Notes: generated from the letters alone by a model not told the origin. A stretch of DNA of 64,000 bases from Pistricoccus aurantiacus (GCF_007954585.1 NZ_CP042382.1:3348001-3412000); one strand, 5' to 3'. Shown: positions 53,839-62,788, counted from the stretch's first letter. A program made the numbers and translations.

Positions 53839-53848
53839 GCCGGCACGC

Positions 53849-54499
53849 TCAGCCCGGGCGTTGCGCCAGCGCCAGCTTGAGTCCGAAGCCCACCAGCATC
53901 AAGCCGGTCAGCCCGTTGAGTCCGCGGGCGACCCGGCGCTGAGCCAACCACTTGCCCGCCCGGCCTATCATCAGCACGATGGCGATTTGCCAGATATTGG
54001 CAATTAGAAAATGCAGGCTTGCCAACCACAGGGACTTCAGCAGCGGCGGATCGCTGGGGCCGATGAACTGAGGCAGAAACGCCATGTAGAAGACGATGGT
54101 CTTGGGGTTGAGCACGTTGGACAAGAATCCTTCCCGCAAGGGTAGCCACAACGAACGCCTCGAAGCCTTGCCGTCGCTGGTGACGCTAGCTACTGGAAGC
54201 CCGGCGCCCCGCCGCGCGCTCAATAGACTCTGGGCGCCGAGCCAGATCAGATAGCCGGCTCCCAGCAGCTTGAGCAGCTCGAACGCCCAGGCGGAATTGA
54301 GCAGGATGAGCGAGATGCCCAGTGCCGACACCGCCGCATGCACGAAAAGGCCGCTGCAGATCGCCAGACTCGTCACCACCCCATCGCGAACGCCGCCGCG
54401 ACTCGTATTGCGAATCACCAGCAGCGTGTCCACCCCGGGGGTCATGCTCAGCAGGGTAATCGCCAGCAGGAAAGGCCAGAACTGTCCATCGATCCACAT
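53849..54499 (-). CDS. LysE/RhtB-family exporter
   Basis: 216 residues, about six membrane helices. Family marks: SMTPGVDTLLVIRNTSRGGVRDGVVTS (about residues 18-44, the PGPD-like motif is PGVD here), LLGAGYLIWLGAQ and EGFLSNVLNPKTIVFYMAFLPQF (about residues 120-142). Members export amino acids such as threonine, homoserine or lysine; substrate unknown. The ATG is 3 bases after the TM2 gene stop, so the two are probably co-transcribed. Confidence 0.88.
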   Translation of the reverse strand: MWIDGQFWPFLLAITLLSMTPGVDTLLVIRNTSRGGVRDGVVTSLAICSGLFVHAAVSALGISLILLNSAWAFELLKLLGAGYLIWLGAQSLLSARRGAGLPVASVTSDGKASRRSLWLPLREGFLSNVLNPKTIVFYMAFLPQFIGPSDPPLLKSLWLASLHFLIANIWQIAIVLMIGRAGKWLAQRRVARGLNGLTGLMLVGFGLKLALAQRPG

Positions 54500-54502
54500 G
54501 GA

Positions 54503-54925
54503 TCAGCCACGCTCGGCATTTTTCAAGGAAATCTGATCGTTGAGCGTCCAGAAATCGTAAAGCACACCGATCAGAAACAGCCCTCCGGTCAGCAGGTAGA
54601 TGATGCCGGTGAACCACTTGCCCAGATAGAAGCGATGGATACCGAAGATGCCCAGAAATGTCAGCAGCACCCAGGCGAGAGAGTAATCGGTCTGGCCGCT
54701 GCGAAAGCGCAGATCCGCTTCTCGATCCATGGCAGGAATCAGAAACAGGTCGATCAGCCAGCCGATACCCAGCAGGCCGAAGGTGAAAAACCACAGGGTA
54801 CCGGTGATCGGCTTGCCATAATAGAAGCGATGCGCTCCTAAAAAGCCGAATAGCCATAATAAATACCCCATGATCTTGCTATGGGTATTGTTGATTTCGT
54901 GATTGGCAGGGTTCTGGACGTTCAT
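54503..54925 (-). CDS. Membrane protein with two TM2 domains
   Basis: 140 residues. Two TM2-type helix pairs in tandem, each with the marker G-x-HRFY-x-GK: GAHRFYYGK (about residues 29-37) and GIHRFYLGK (about residues 95-103), followed by a G-x-GW-x-x-D-type segment (LGIGWLIDLF) and the similar LIGVLYDFW. Function of TM2 proteins in bacteria is unknown. Most bacterial TM2 proteins have one unit. It is followed immediately by the LysE/RhtB gene and is divergent from the cold-shock gene. Confidence 0.83.
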   Translation of the reverse strand: MNVQNPANHEINNTHSKIMGYLLWLFGFLGAHRFYYGKPITGTLWFFTFGLLGIGWLIDLFLIPAMDREADLRFRSGQTDYSLAWVLLTFLGIFGIHRFYLGKWFTGIIYLLTGGLFLIGVLYDFWTLNDQISLKNAERG

Positions 54926-55177
54926 GATTTTTCCATCTACAGTGATTTAGCGGGCACACAGTCGGCATGATCCGGGTATCTTGACCCATGTTATCCGCTG
55001 ATGCATTATCCGCTGCGTAGGTTTGCAAGTTGAAAGTCGTCAGTTGTCGTTCGAACTATTCGAGACCCCGAGCGCCCTTCTTCTTCGCGTCACCCACGTA
55101 TTACGGGCAACCAAGATGCGACACTAATTGTCTCATCCGCCCAGCACTATTATTTGGTTAGTTAAGGAAAATCGACA
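54926..55177. promoter_or_regulatory. Divergent TM2 / cold-shock gene control region with a direct repeat
   Basis: 252 bases, no gene seen. TTATCCGCTG occurs twice in the same orientation (54991-55000 and 55006-55015), 15 bases apart. The long leader before the csp gene is typical of cold-shock mRNAs, and TAAGGAAAA precedes its ATG. No clear cold-box was identified by eye. Confidence 0.35.
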
Positions 55178-55384
55178 ATGGCAACTGGCACTGTCAAGTG
55201 GTTCAACGACACGAAAGGCTACGGCTTCATCTCTCCGGACGACGGTGGTGATGATCTGTTCGCACACTTCTCCGAAATTCAGGCTGACGGCTTCAAGACC
55301 CTGCAGGATGGCCAGAAGGTCACCTTCGAAGTCACTCAGGGCAAAAAAGGCCTTCAGGCCGCTAATATCAAGGTGGCCAACTGA
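55178..55384 (+). CDS. Cold-shock protein (CspA family)
   Basis: 68 residues, one cold-shock domain: [21 protein letters not shown] with RNP1 KGYGFI (residues 13-18) and RNP2 LFAHF (about residues 27-31). Binds single-stranded RNA/DNA, acting as an RNA chaperone. TAAGGAAAA is the ribosome site. It ends 75 bases before a strong terminator, consistent with a single-gene transcript. Which Csp paralog it is (CspA, CspD, etc.) cannot be told from one sequence. Confidence 0.93.
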   Translation: MATGTVKWFNDTKGYGFISPDDGGDDLFAHFSEIQADGFKTLQDGQKVTFEVTQGKKGLQAANIKVAN

Positions 55385-55459
55385 TTGTTGCCATCTGTGA
55401 AATTTACCGTTGACACAGTTTTGGATTTTTGAAAAACAACCTTGTCAATCGGTAACGAG

Positions 55460-55486
55460 AAGGCCCACCAGCTGGTGGGCCTTTTT
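55460..55486. terminator. Terminator after the cold-shock gene (shared with the convergent lipoprotein gene)
   Basis: AAGGCCCACCAG / CTGGTGGGCCTT is a perfect 24-bp palindrome followed by TTT on the plus strand (T-run to 55486). It lies between the convergent csp and lipoprotein genes. Confidence 0.87.
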
Positions 55487-55510
55487 CATTGTTGCGTCAT
55501 TTTATTTCAA

Positions 55511-56089
55511 TCAGTTCTCTGGCGGGCGCTGAGTTTCGTTTGTGGTGTCACTGGCTTCATCGGAAGGCGCGGCATTCAGGTTCCGAGTTGGATCCTCGCT
55601 TTCCGCCTCCTCGAACTGCTTGTCGATCTCACGCTGCGCCTCTTCGAAGCGACGTTCGGTTTCTTCCATGAATTCATCGATATCCGATTTGCTCACCGAG
55701 CCGGGCATGGCTTGGGAATCCTCTATTTCGTCATCCGGATTACCCAAGGAATAAGCCGAGGTGTCGTCACCGCTGCCTAAAGGTGGCTCTTGGGAGTCAG
55801 GGGTGGAACCCGGGGTGGTCGACTCTTCGGTGCCGACATTCGATTCCGGCATCGAAGCGGCGCCATCCGCTGGCGCGGGCTGAGATTCGGCTTCCGGTGC
55901 CGAGGCTGCATCACCATCACGCCCTTCTCGGGAGATAGCGCCACTTTCTTCCGGCTGGGCGACAGGAGCTTCTTGCTGGACGTCATCCGATTGAGCGGCC
56001 GGCGCATCGTTCTCTCCACTGTCACAACCCGACATGCCCAGGGTCACGACAAAGGCCAGAGGGATAGCCATCCAGGGCTTGTTACGCAT
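55511..56089 (-). CDS. Acidic low-complexity lipoprotein
   Basis: 192 residues. A lipoprotein signal ends in GMSGC-DS (Cys about residue 22, aspartate next, which in enterobacteria would favour inner-membrane retention). Residues 23-130 are Glu/Ala/Ser/Pro/Asp-rich and presumably disordered. A helical, strongly charged segment IDEFMEETERRFEEAQREIDKQFEEAE (about residues 136-162) may form a coiled coil. No family was recognised. Function unknown; the gene stands alone with a shared terminator. Confidence 0.65.
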   Translation of the reverse strand: MRNKPWMAIPLAFVVTLGMSGCDSGENDAPAAQSDDVQQEAPVAQPEESGAISREGRDGDAASAPEAESQPAPADGAASMPESNVGTEESTTPGSTPDSQEPPLGSGDDTSAYSLGNPDDEIEDSQAMPGSVSKSDIDEFMEETERRFEEAQREIDKQFEEAESEDPTRNLNAAPSDEASDTTNETQRPPEN

Positions 56090-56187
56090 TAGGTGTACTC
56101 CCGATCGTCATATTAGTGCAAAACAGCGACATGCTTATAAAACACTTGCAAAACGAAACGTTATTGAAAAATGGCATCGGCAATCCA

Positions 56188-57114
56188 TCACAGAAGCACA
56201 CAGGAAGCCGGTGCCAACAACCTCAACGCCTCGCGGTTCATCCTTATCTCGAACCGAGCGTGGTGATTGAATTCGCCATCCAGTGTCAAGGGTAGCGCGG
56301 TATCGCTCTCGAAGCTTAGCCAAGAGGTCTGCACATAGTCGATGAACTCGCCGCTATAAGGTAGCGAGATGGTTTCGTCCATGGCATCGAACTCATCCAG
56401 CATGCGTTTCATTCCCGGTAACGTCTCGTAGTCTCGAACGATCAGCACGTCGACCAGGCCATCGTTGAGCTTGGCCGCCGGCGCGACACGCTGACCGCCC
56501 CCGGCCTGGCTGCCGTTGCCGATGGCCAGCAGGAACAGCGGCACGTCACATTCGCCACCCTCCCAGCGTAGCCGGCCTGAATAGGGCTTGTAGCGCCAGG
56601 CATTGAGCATGCCCATCAGCGAGTAGGCGCCGCCGCCCAGCAGGCTCTTGAGGGTCTTGGGTGTCGACGAGGTGATTTCCGCGCCAAAGCCTCCAGAAAC
56701 CATATTGATGAAATACTGATCGTTCAAGCTGGGAACATCCACCCAGCAGGGCGCCGCTGCCAGCGCGGTTTCCAGCGCTGCCTGGGGTTCCAGCGGTATT
56801 TCCAGACTGCTGGCCAGGTCGTTGGCGCTACCCAGGGGTATCACGCCAATGGCCGGGCGCTGCGCGCGGTCGAGCTCCATCAGGCCGTTGACCACCTCGT
56901 GAACGGTGCCGTCGCCGCCGCCCACGATCAGCCGCTCGACGCCGTGGCGTCCTGCCTGCTTGGCGAACCGGGCGCCATCACCCTGTTCCCAGGTAACGTT
57001 GACGTCGATGCGATGGCCCCGCTCGCGCAGGTTCGTTACCGCCTCGCGGAGTTGCGGGTTTTGCGCCGACTTGCCGTTGATAATCAAACAGGCCTGTTTC
57101 GCCGTCCTTGCCAT
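56188..57114 (-). CDS. yegS: YegS-type lipid kinase (diacylglycerol kinase catalytic fold)
   Basis: 308 residues (299 in E. coli YegS) from the ATG at 57112-57114 with AAGGACA upstream. Nucleotide site GGGDGTVHEVVNGL (about residues 63-76) and IGVIPLGSANDLASSL (about 88-103). Known YegS phosphorylates phosphatidylglycerol in vitro; the true substrate is uncertain. The sequence GVIPLGSANDLA matches the YegS subgroup. It is followed by nothing on this strand up to the lipoprotein gene; the mgtC-like gene lies 82 bases upstream on the same strand. Confidence 0.88.
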   Translation of the reverse strand: MARTAKQACLIINGKSAQNPQLREAVTNLRERGHRIDVNVTWEQGDGARFAKQAGRHGVERLIVGGGDGTVHEVVNGLMELDRAQRPAIGVIPLGSANDLASSLEIPLEPQAALETALAAAPCWVDVPSLNDQYFINMVSGGFGAEITSSTPKTLKSLLGGGAYSLMGMLNAWRYKPYSGRLRWEGGECDVPLFLLAIGNGSQAGGGQRVAPAAKLNDGLVDVLIVRDYETLPGMKRMLDEFDAMDETISLPYSGEFIDYVQTSWLSFESDTALPLTLDGEFNHHARFEIRMNREALRLLAPASCVLL

Positions 57115-57196
57115 AGCGGATTGTCCTTGATGACTTCGTCTGATTGTCGAGCGAATCCATAACAATCGATGCCAGACGATTGATTGCAACGATAGC

Positions 57197-57898
57197 CTAC
57201 TCCACCAGCGGCGTCAGACGAAATTCTCGCACATCCTGCCTATCCCGCAGCAATGCCGCAAGCCGCGTCAGGTTGCGCTTGTCGTAAGTTTGCAGGGTCA
57301 TGCGGTACTCGAACACGCTGCCTCGCTCCGCCAATCGATAGCTCATGGTCTTGATATTGAAGTTTTGCTCCATGACCAGGCGTCGGACATCTGATTCTTC
57401 TAGCACCGCCTCGATAGGAAAGACCAGCAGGTGTTCGGCGTAATACTGACTGGGCATTCTCGATTCGACGAAACGAAAAAGCGAAAGCGTGGCGAGAGTC
57501 ACCAGCGTAACGACAATGGCGGGGAACAGAAAACCGATGCCAAAGAGGATGCCCAGGGCGGAGGTCATCCAGATCGAGGCGGCGGTGGTCAGGCCACGCA
57601 CCGTCGGGCCTTCCTTGAAGATGACCCCGGCCCCCAGAAAACCGATCCCGGTCATGATGCCCTGGGCCATGCGCGTGGGATCGGTCCTGATCGATCCTTC
57701 CGGCAACAGTCCCTGAATCCACTGGCCCTGATAGGTCGTCACCAGCATCAGCATGGCCGAAGCCAGACACACCAGGGAGTGGGTGCGAAAGCCCGCCGGT
57801 CGGCCGCGATAGCTGCGCTCGAGCCCGATCAGACTGCCGGCCAGCCAGGCCGCGCCAAGATGAAAAAGAATAGGCAGGTATTCTTCAAGCATGTACAT
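57197..57898 (-). CDS. MgtC/SapB-family membrane protein
   Basis: 233 residues. Three or four N-terminal helices with LIGLERSYRGRPAGFRTHSLVCL (about residues 22-44) and GIMTGIGFLGAGVIFKEGPTVRGLTTAASIW (about 78-108), the MgtC signatures; the C-terminal 70 residues form a soluble ACT-like domain. MgtC relates to Mg stress or acid survival; in E. coli the YhiD type is similar. Three ATGs (57901, 57898, 57892) compete; the middle one has AGGGA best placed. An 89-codon upstream extension is rejected. Confidence 0.84.
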   Translation of the reverse strand: MYMLEEYLPILFHLGAAWLAGSLIGLERSYRGRPAGFRTHSLVCLASAMLMLVTTYQGQWIQGLLPEGSIRTDPTRMAQGIMTGIGFLGAGVIFKEGPTVRGLTTAASIWMTSALGILFGIGFLFPAIVVTLVTLATLSLFRFVESRMPSQYYAEHLLVFPIEAVLEESDVRRLVMEQNFNIKTMSYRLAERGSVFEYRMTLQTYDKRNLTRLAALLRDRQDVREFRLTPLVE

Positions 57899-58064
57899 CA
57901 TTTCCCTGTTAGCGTAATCCCCTGAAAAGCCAGTATAACTCGAGCGCCTCCTGCTCGGGAGTCGTGATTGATGGAGCCAAGCTTCAGTCATCCCCCATAA
58001 AGCGCTTGGCAAACCGAGCTTAATCGGAAACCATGAAGCCCTGTCACTATCCAAGAGCGTGGTC

Positions 58065-58370
58065 ATGACCGCAGGAATGAGTATCGAGGGCGTATTCAAC
58101 TGGATCGGCACGAAAATCGGCGAGGCGATTCGTTTTATCATCGATCTGCTGACACTGATGTTTTCCAACCTGGACGACTCGTTGAGCAGCTTTATCTACG
58201 GGGTCACGGATGCCATGGGCATCAACGCCTCGCTATTCAGCATGATCGTGCTGGTTATCGGGCTTGTCTTTCTATATCGGGGTGTCCGTGCCCTGCTGCG
58301 GCGCGGTTTTATCGCCGGGCTGCTGTGGCTGTTCGGCGCGCTGCTGATACTCGGCTGGCTAGTAGGCTAA
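58065..58370 (+). CDS. Small membrane protein, unknown family
   Basis: 101 residues from the ATG at 58065 (AAGAG upstream; the frame also opens at GTG 58059). Residues 5-35 look amphipathic, residues 55-75 and 80-100 are two membrane helices (SMIVLVIGLVFLYRGV and GLLWLFGALLILGWLVG), with an arginine-rich turn RALLRRG between. No recognised domain. It is 60 bases upstream of the Kef-type antiporter gene on the same strand; a weak hairpin GAACC-TCGC-GGTTC lies between them. Confidence 0.6.
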   Translation: MTAGMSIEGVFNWIGTKIGEAIRFIIDLLTLMFSNLDDSLSSFIYGVTDAMGINASLFSMIVLVIGLVFLYRGVRALLRRGFIAGLLWLFGALLILGWLVG

Positions 58371-58430
58371 GCGTTCGTTCTACAATAAAAAGAACCTCGC
58401 GGTTCATTTCCGTCGGTAACAGGAGCAAGG

Positions 58431-60032
58431 ATGATCGAACCGGCTTTTCTGGTGGCCGCTTTCCTGGGTGGCGTTGCTGCGCTGATCGTGAGGCTGCCTC
58501 CCTTGGTAGGCTTTCTCGCGGCGGGCTACGTCCTCAATGCCATGGGCTACGCGCAGACTCCGCTGCTGGGGGCCATTGCCGATATCGGCGTCACCCTGCT
58601 GCTGTTCACCATCGGTCTCAAGCTCGATATTCGCACCTTGTTGCGTGGCGCTGTATGGGGTGGTGCGTCTGTGCATCTGCTCGCCTCCACGGTCATCATG
58701 ATCGGCGTGCTCAGCCTGGCCAAGCTGGCCGGCTTGCGCTTGATGCAGGATGAAACGCTAACCACCATGGCATTCCTGGGCTTCGCCCTGTCCTTTTCCA
58801 GCACCGTATTCGTGATCAAGGTGCTGGACAAGCGCAGCGAAGCCCAGACCGCCTACGGTCGCCTGGCCATCGGCGTGCTGATCATGCAGGACATCTTCGC
58901 CGTAGTGTTCATTACCGCGTCCACCGGCGAATTACCTAGCCCTTGGGCCTTGCTGCTGCTGGGTCTGATTCCCGCCGCCCCCTGGCTGCAGAGGCTGCTC
59001 GATGCCATGGGCCACGGCGAGATGCAGATGCTGTTCGGCATGATGCTGGCCCTGGTGCTGGGCTACGGCCTGTTCAGCGCCGTGGGTATCAAGGGCGATC
59101 TGGGGGCGTTGATCATCGGCCTGCTGCTGGCACCACACCCGGCGGCACAGAACCTGGCCCGTACGCTCTTCAATATCAAGGAGCTGCTGCTGGTCGGTTT
59201 CTTCCTCAATATCGGCCTGATTGCCATGCCGACCCTGAACATGTTGCTGATCGCGCTGGTACTGGTAGCGGCGCTGCCCCTCAAGGCCATCTTGTATCAA
59301 TTGATCTTCATGCTGTTTCACCTGCGCCACCGCACCTCGATCCTGGCCTCCCTGAGCCTGGCCAACTTTTCCGAATTTGGCCTGATCGTCGAGGTCATCG
59401 CCGTCAGCAACGGCTGGCTGAGCGACGAATGGCTGGTGATTCTTTCCCTGGCGGTGGCAATCAGCTTCATGTTTTCCGCGATACTCAACAGCTACAGCGA
59501 AGCCCTCTATCGCTACCTGTCGGAACATCTGCCGCGCATACCGAAGGCGGATCTCGACCCCAGCGATCGACCCATCGAGCTAGGCGATGCCCAGGCGGTG
59601 GTGCTCGGCATGGGTCGCATCGGCCGCAGCGCCTATCAGCGGCTGCAGAAGCACTATGGGCTGAACGTGCTGGGGATCGACAGCAACCCCAACAGCGTCA
59701 AGAAACTGGGCGAAAAAGGCTACAACATCATGGAAGGCGACGCGGTGGACTCGGACTTCTGGGACAAGCTGATGGTCTCACCGAGCATCAAGCTGGTGGT
59801 GCTGGCAATGCCACACCATGCGGGTAACCTCTTCGCCCTGGAGCAGTTACAGGACCGGGATGAATTCGAAGGGCATATCACTGCCATCGTCGAATACCCG
59901 GATGAGATCAAGCCGATCCAGGAACTGGGCGCCAACGCGGTCTATCACATCTACGACGAGGCCGGGCGCTCCCTGGCGGACAGCGCCGCCCGGGAGGCCG
60001 GAATGATCAGCCATCTGGATCAACTCGGCTAG
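58431..60032 (+). CDS. CPA2-type (Kef/YbaL-like) cation/proton antiporter with TrkA-N domain
   Basis: 533 residues. About 12 membrane helices (1-375) with the CPA2 core GVTLLLFTIGLKLDIRTL, FALSFSSTVFVIKVLDKR and GLLLAPHP; then a TrkA-N Rossmann domain (about 395-520) with AVVLGMGRIGRSAYQRL and VLGIDSNPNSVKKL. This matches the YbaL/KefB group, although no glutathione-gating KefF partner is encoded nearby. Likely K+ or Na+ efflux in exchange for protons. AGGAG precedes the ATG. It converges with pepN with a 4-base CTAG-type overlap of stops. Confidence 0.88.
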   Translation: MIEPAFLVAAFLGGVAALIVRLPPLVGFLAAGYVLNAMGYAQTPLLGAIADIGVTLLLFTIGLKLDIRTLLRGAVWGGASVHLLASTVIMIGVLSLAKLAGLRLMQDETLTTMAFLGFALSFSSTVFVIKVLDKRSEAQTAYGRLAIGVLIMQDIFAVVFITASTGELPSPWALLLLGLIPAAPWLQRLLDAMGHGEMQMLFGMMLALVLGYGLFSAVGIKGDLGALIIGLLLAPHPAAQNLARTLFNIKELLLVGFFLNIGLIAMPTLNMLLIALVLVAALPLKAILYQLIFMLFHLRHRTSILASLSLANFSEFGLIVEVIAVSNGWLSDEWLVILSLAVAISFMFSAILNSYSEALYRYLSEHLPRIPKADLDPSDRPIELGDAQAVVLGMGRIGRSAYQRLQKHYGLNVLGIDSNPNSVKKLGEKGYNIMEGDAVDSDFWDKLMVSPSIKLVVLAMPHHAGNLFALEQLQDRDEFEGHITAIVEYPDEIKPIQELGANAVYHIYDEAGRSLADSAAREAGMISHLDQLG

Positions 60033-62674
60033 ATCTCGTTCAGGGCCTTTTCGATGATCTCGTAGAGATTCGGCGACAGGTCTTCCTGACGGATGCGCTC
60101 CAGTTCCGCCTTCATCAGACCTTGGCGGGTATCGTCGAAACGCTTCCAGCGGGTCAGCGGAATCACCAGCCGCGCGGCGATTTCCGGATTGAGCCGATTC
60201 AGCTCGATGACCACGTCCGCCAGCAGCTTGTAGCCCTCGCCGTCGAGCCGGTGAAAATTGACCCGATTCTGGCCGGCGAAGGCGCCGATCAGGGCACGCA
60301 CTCGGTTGGGGTTCTTCAGGGAGAACGCCGGATGCTCCATCAGGAACTTCACTCGGTCGAGTACGTCCGGCTGCGGCCGAGTCACCTGAATGGTAAACCA
60401 CTGATCCATCACCAGCGGATCACTGGCCCACTTCTGAGCGAAGGCTTTCAGTGCCGGATCCGCCAGATCCTGACGAGAACTGTGGGTCAGCAGCGTCAGA
60501 GCGGCGCGCACGTCGGTCATGTTGTGCTTCGCCTCGAACTGCCGCTCGGCAAGTTCCACCGCCTTTTCGTCCTCGATGGCCATCAGATAGCCCAGGGCGA
60601 CATTCTTCAGGCTGCGCTCGCCGATCTGCTCCGGCTCCGGCGCGTAAGGCGCATCGCTGGTGTTGGCCTCATAGATCGCCAGGAATTCATCCCGCAGCGC
60701 CAGCGCCAGGGACTGCTTGACGAAGGTTCGCGCCGCGTGAATGGCGTCCACGTCCACCACCGGCTGCTGCTCGGCGATATAGGCTTCCGAAGGCAGCACC
60801 AGCATCTGCGCCAGCACCGCCTTGTCTTTCATGGAGGTGGTCAGCAGGCTTCTGAAAGCGTCCACCAGGCGCACGTCCATGACCTTTTCCACCCCGTTGC
60901 GATGGGCGGCGATCAGATCGTCGATGGCCAGCATCGCCAGACGCTGCCCCGCGTCCCAGCGGTTGAAGCCGTCGCTGTCTTCCGCCAGCAGGAAGGCCAG
61001 TTCATTGCGCTCATAGGGATAATACAGCTTGACCGGGGCAGAAAAACCGCGCAGCAGCGAAGGTGTGGGGGCCTCCGCCACCTCGGTAAACAGAAAGCTC
61101 TGCTCCTCTTCACGCAGATGAATCACCGCGTCCCGGCCCAGTGTCTCACCCTCCAGGGTCAGGGTCAGATCCTCGCCGGACTTGGTGCCCACCAGGCCCA
61201 TTCTGATCGGAATATGCAAGGGCAGTTTGTGAGGCTGCCCCGGGGTCGCCGGGGTGCGCTGGCGCAGGGTCAGGCGATAGGTCGCGTTTGCGTAATCGTA
61301 CTCCCCGTGGGCGTCCACTTCCGGAGTACCCGCCTGAGAATACCAGCGCATGAATTGCCCCAGATCGAGACCCGACACTTCCGCCATGCAGCCCACGAAA
61401 TCCTCGATGGTCACCGCCTGGCCGTCGAAGCGGGAAAAATACAGATCCGAGCCTTGACGAAAGGCCTCCCAGCCCAGCAGATGGCGCAGCATGCGCACCA
61501 CTTCCGCGCCCTTCTCGTAGATGGTCAAGGTATAGAAGTTGCCGATTTCGATGTAATGATCCGGGCGTACCGGATGTGCGGTGGGACCGGCATCTTCAGC
61601 GAACTGGGCGGTACGGAAGAAGGAGACGTCCTCGATGCGCTTGACCGGGGCGGAATTGACGTCCGCGGAAAAACTCTGGTCGCGAAAGACGGTAAAACCT
61701 TCCTTGAGGGAAAGCTGGAACCAGTCCCGGCAAGTCACCCGATTACCGGACCAGTTGTGGAAATATTCGTGAGCGACCACCCCTTCCACCCGCTGGAAGG
61801 TGGCGTCCGTGGCGGTCTGGGGATGGGTCAGCACCGCGGCGCTGTTGAAGATGTTGAGCCCCTTGTTCTCCATGGCGCCCATGTTGAAGTCGTCCACGGC
61901 GACGATCATGAACAGGTCCAGATCGTACTCCCGACCGTAGGTTTCCTCGTCCCAGCGCATGGCGCGCTTCAGGGAAGCCATGGCGTGATCGGTCTTGCCG
62001 AGATTCTGCTTTTCCACCCAGATCTGCAGGGTGACGTCCCGCCCGCTTGCGGTGGTAAAGTGATCCTCGACCTTTTCCAGATCTCCCGCCACTAGGGCGA
62101 ACAGATAGCTCGGCTTGGAAAACGGATCTTCCCAGGTCACGAAGTGCTTGCCGCCAGGCAGTTCGCCTCGCTCCACCGGATTGCCGTTGGACAGAAGAAT
62201 CGGCAGACTCGCTTTATCCCCGACTACGGTGGTGGAGAAGGTCGCCATCACGTCCGGACGGTCCGGATAAAAGGTAATGCGTCGAAAGCCCTGAGCCTCG
62301 CACTGGGTACAGAACATGCCGTTGGACTGATAAAGCCCCTCCAGGGCGGTATTGGCCTGGGGGTTGATGACGACTTCTGTATCCAGATGAAAGCGGGTCG
62401 GCACCTTGGGCACCGTCAATCCCTTGTCGTCCACCTGATACTCGCCGGGCTCCAGGGCTTGACCGTCGATGGCGATGGAGGAAAGCTCAAGCTTGGCTCC
62501 TTTGAGCTCAAGGGGCAGATCATCTTCCTGCGCCCGTTCCGGATGACGCTCCAGATGCAGGCGCGCCTTGACCCGGGTCGCGTGGGAGTCGAGATCAAAG
62601 GTCAGTTCGGTATGAGTGGCGCGATAGGCCGGCGGCCGATAGTCGCTCAGATGTGTCGGCTTGGGTGCGGACAT
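60029..62674 (-). CDS. pepN: Aminopeptidase N
   Basis: 881 residues (870 in E. coli). M1 metallopeptidase with exopeptidase motif GAMENKGLNIFN (about residues 260-271) and the zinc site HEYFHNWSGNRVTCRDWFQLSLKEG (about 296-320) with HExxH and the distant glutamate. Cytoplasmic; releases N-terminal residues from peptides. AGGAGCC precedes the ATG (62672-62674). The last four bases overlap the stop of the convergent antiporter gene. Confidence 0.96.
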   Translation of the reverse strand: MSAPKPTHLSDYRPPAYRATHTELTFDLDSHATRVKARLHLERHPERAQEDDLPLELKGAKLELSSIAIDGQALEPGEYQVDDKGLTVPKVPTRFHLDTEVVINPQANTALEGLYQSNGMFCTQCEAQGFRRITFYPDRPDVMATFSTTVVGDKASLPILLSNGNPVERGELPGGKHFVTWEDPFSKPSYLFALVAGDLEKVEDHFTTASGRDVTLQIWVEKQNLGKTDHAMASLKRAMRWDEETYGREYDLDLFMIVAVDDFNMGAMENKGLNIFNSAAVLTHPQTATDATFQRVEGVVAHEYFHNWSGNRVTCRDWFQLSLKEGFTVFRDQSFSADVNSAPVKRIEDVSFFRTAQFAEDAGPTAHPVRPDHYIEIGNFYTLTIYEKGAEVVRMLRHLLGWEAFRQGSDLYFSRFDGQAVTIEDFVGCMAEVSGLDLGQFMRWYSQAGTPEVDAHGEYDYANATYRLTLRQRTPATPGQPHKLPLHIPIRMGLVGTKSGEDLTLTLEGETLGRDAVIHLREEEQSFLFTEVAEAPTPSLLRGFSAPVKLYYPYERNELAFLLAEDSDGFNRWDAGQRLAMLAIDDLIAAHRNGVEKVMDVRLVDAFRSLLTTSMKDKAVLAQMLVLPSEAYIAEQQPVVDVDAIHAARTFVKQSLALALRDEFLAIYEANTSDAPYAPEPEQIGERSLKNVALGYLMAIEDEKAVELAERQFEAKHNMTDVRAALTLLTHSSRQDLADPALKAFAQKWASDPLVMDQWFTIQVTRPQPDVLDRVKFLMEHPAFSLKNPNRVRALIGAFAGQNRVNFHRLDGEGYKLLADVVIELNRLNPEIAARLVIPLTRWKRFDDTRQGLMKAELERIRQEDLSPNLYEIIEKALNEI

Positions 62675-62754
62675 CGTAAGGCTCCTAGGTAAAGTTGCCC
62701 ATCATTGTACGGCGATCGAGCAAGCCAGCAAAACCAGCCGACCCGGCTCGCTAA

Positions 62755-62788
62755 AATGACAATTATTATCAAATAAGCACAATATAAT
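62755..62788 (+). promoter_or_regulatory. Fur-like box and -10 element upstream of the Mn/Fe transporter
   Basis: ATGACAATTATTATCAAAT (62756-62774) resembles the Fur consensus (GATAATGATAATCATTATC) on the opposite strand, and TATAAT (62783-62788) is a perfect -10 element. The box overlaps the -35 region, so a metal-loaded repressor would block initiation. Fur and Mn-responsive regulators recognise related sites, so which acts here is open. Confidence 0.6.

Noticed and set aside
60122-62095. Long antisense frame opposite pepN (657 codons)
   Set aside because: Shadow of a GC-rich gene; PepN motifs are intact on the other strand.
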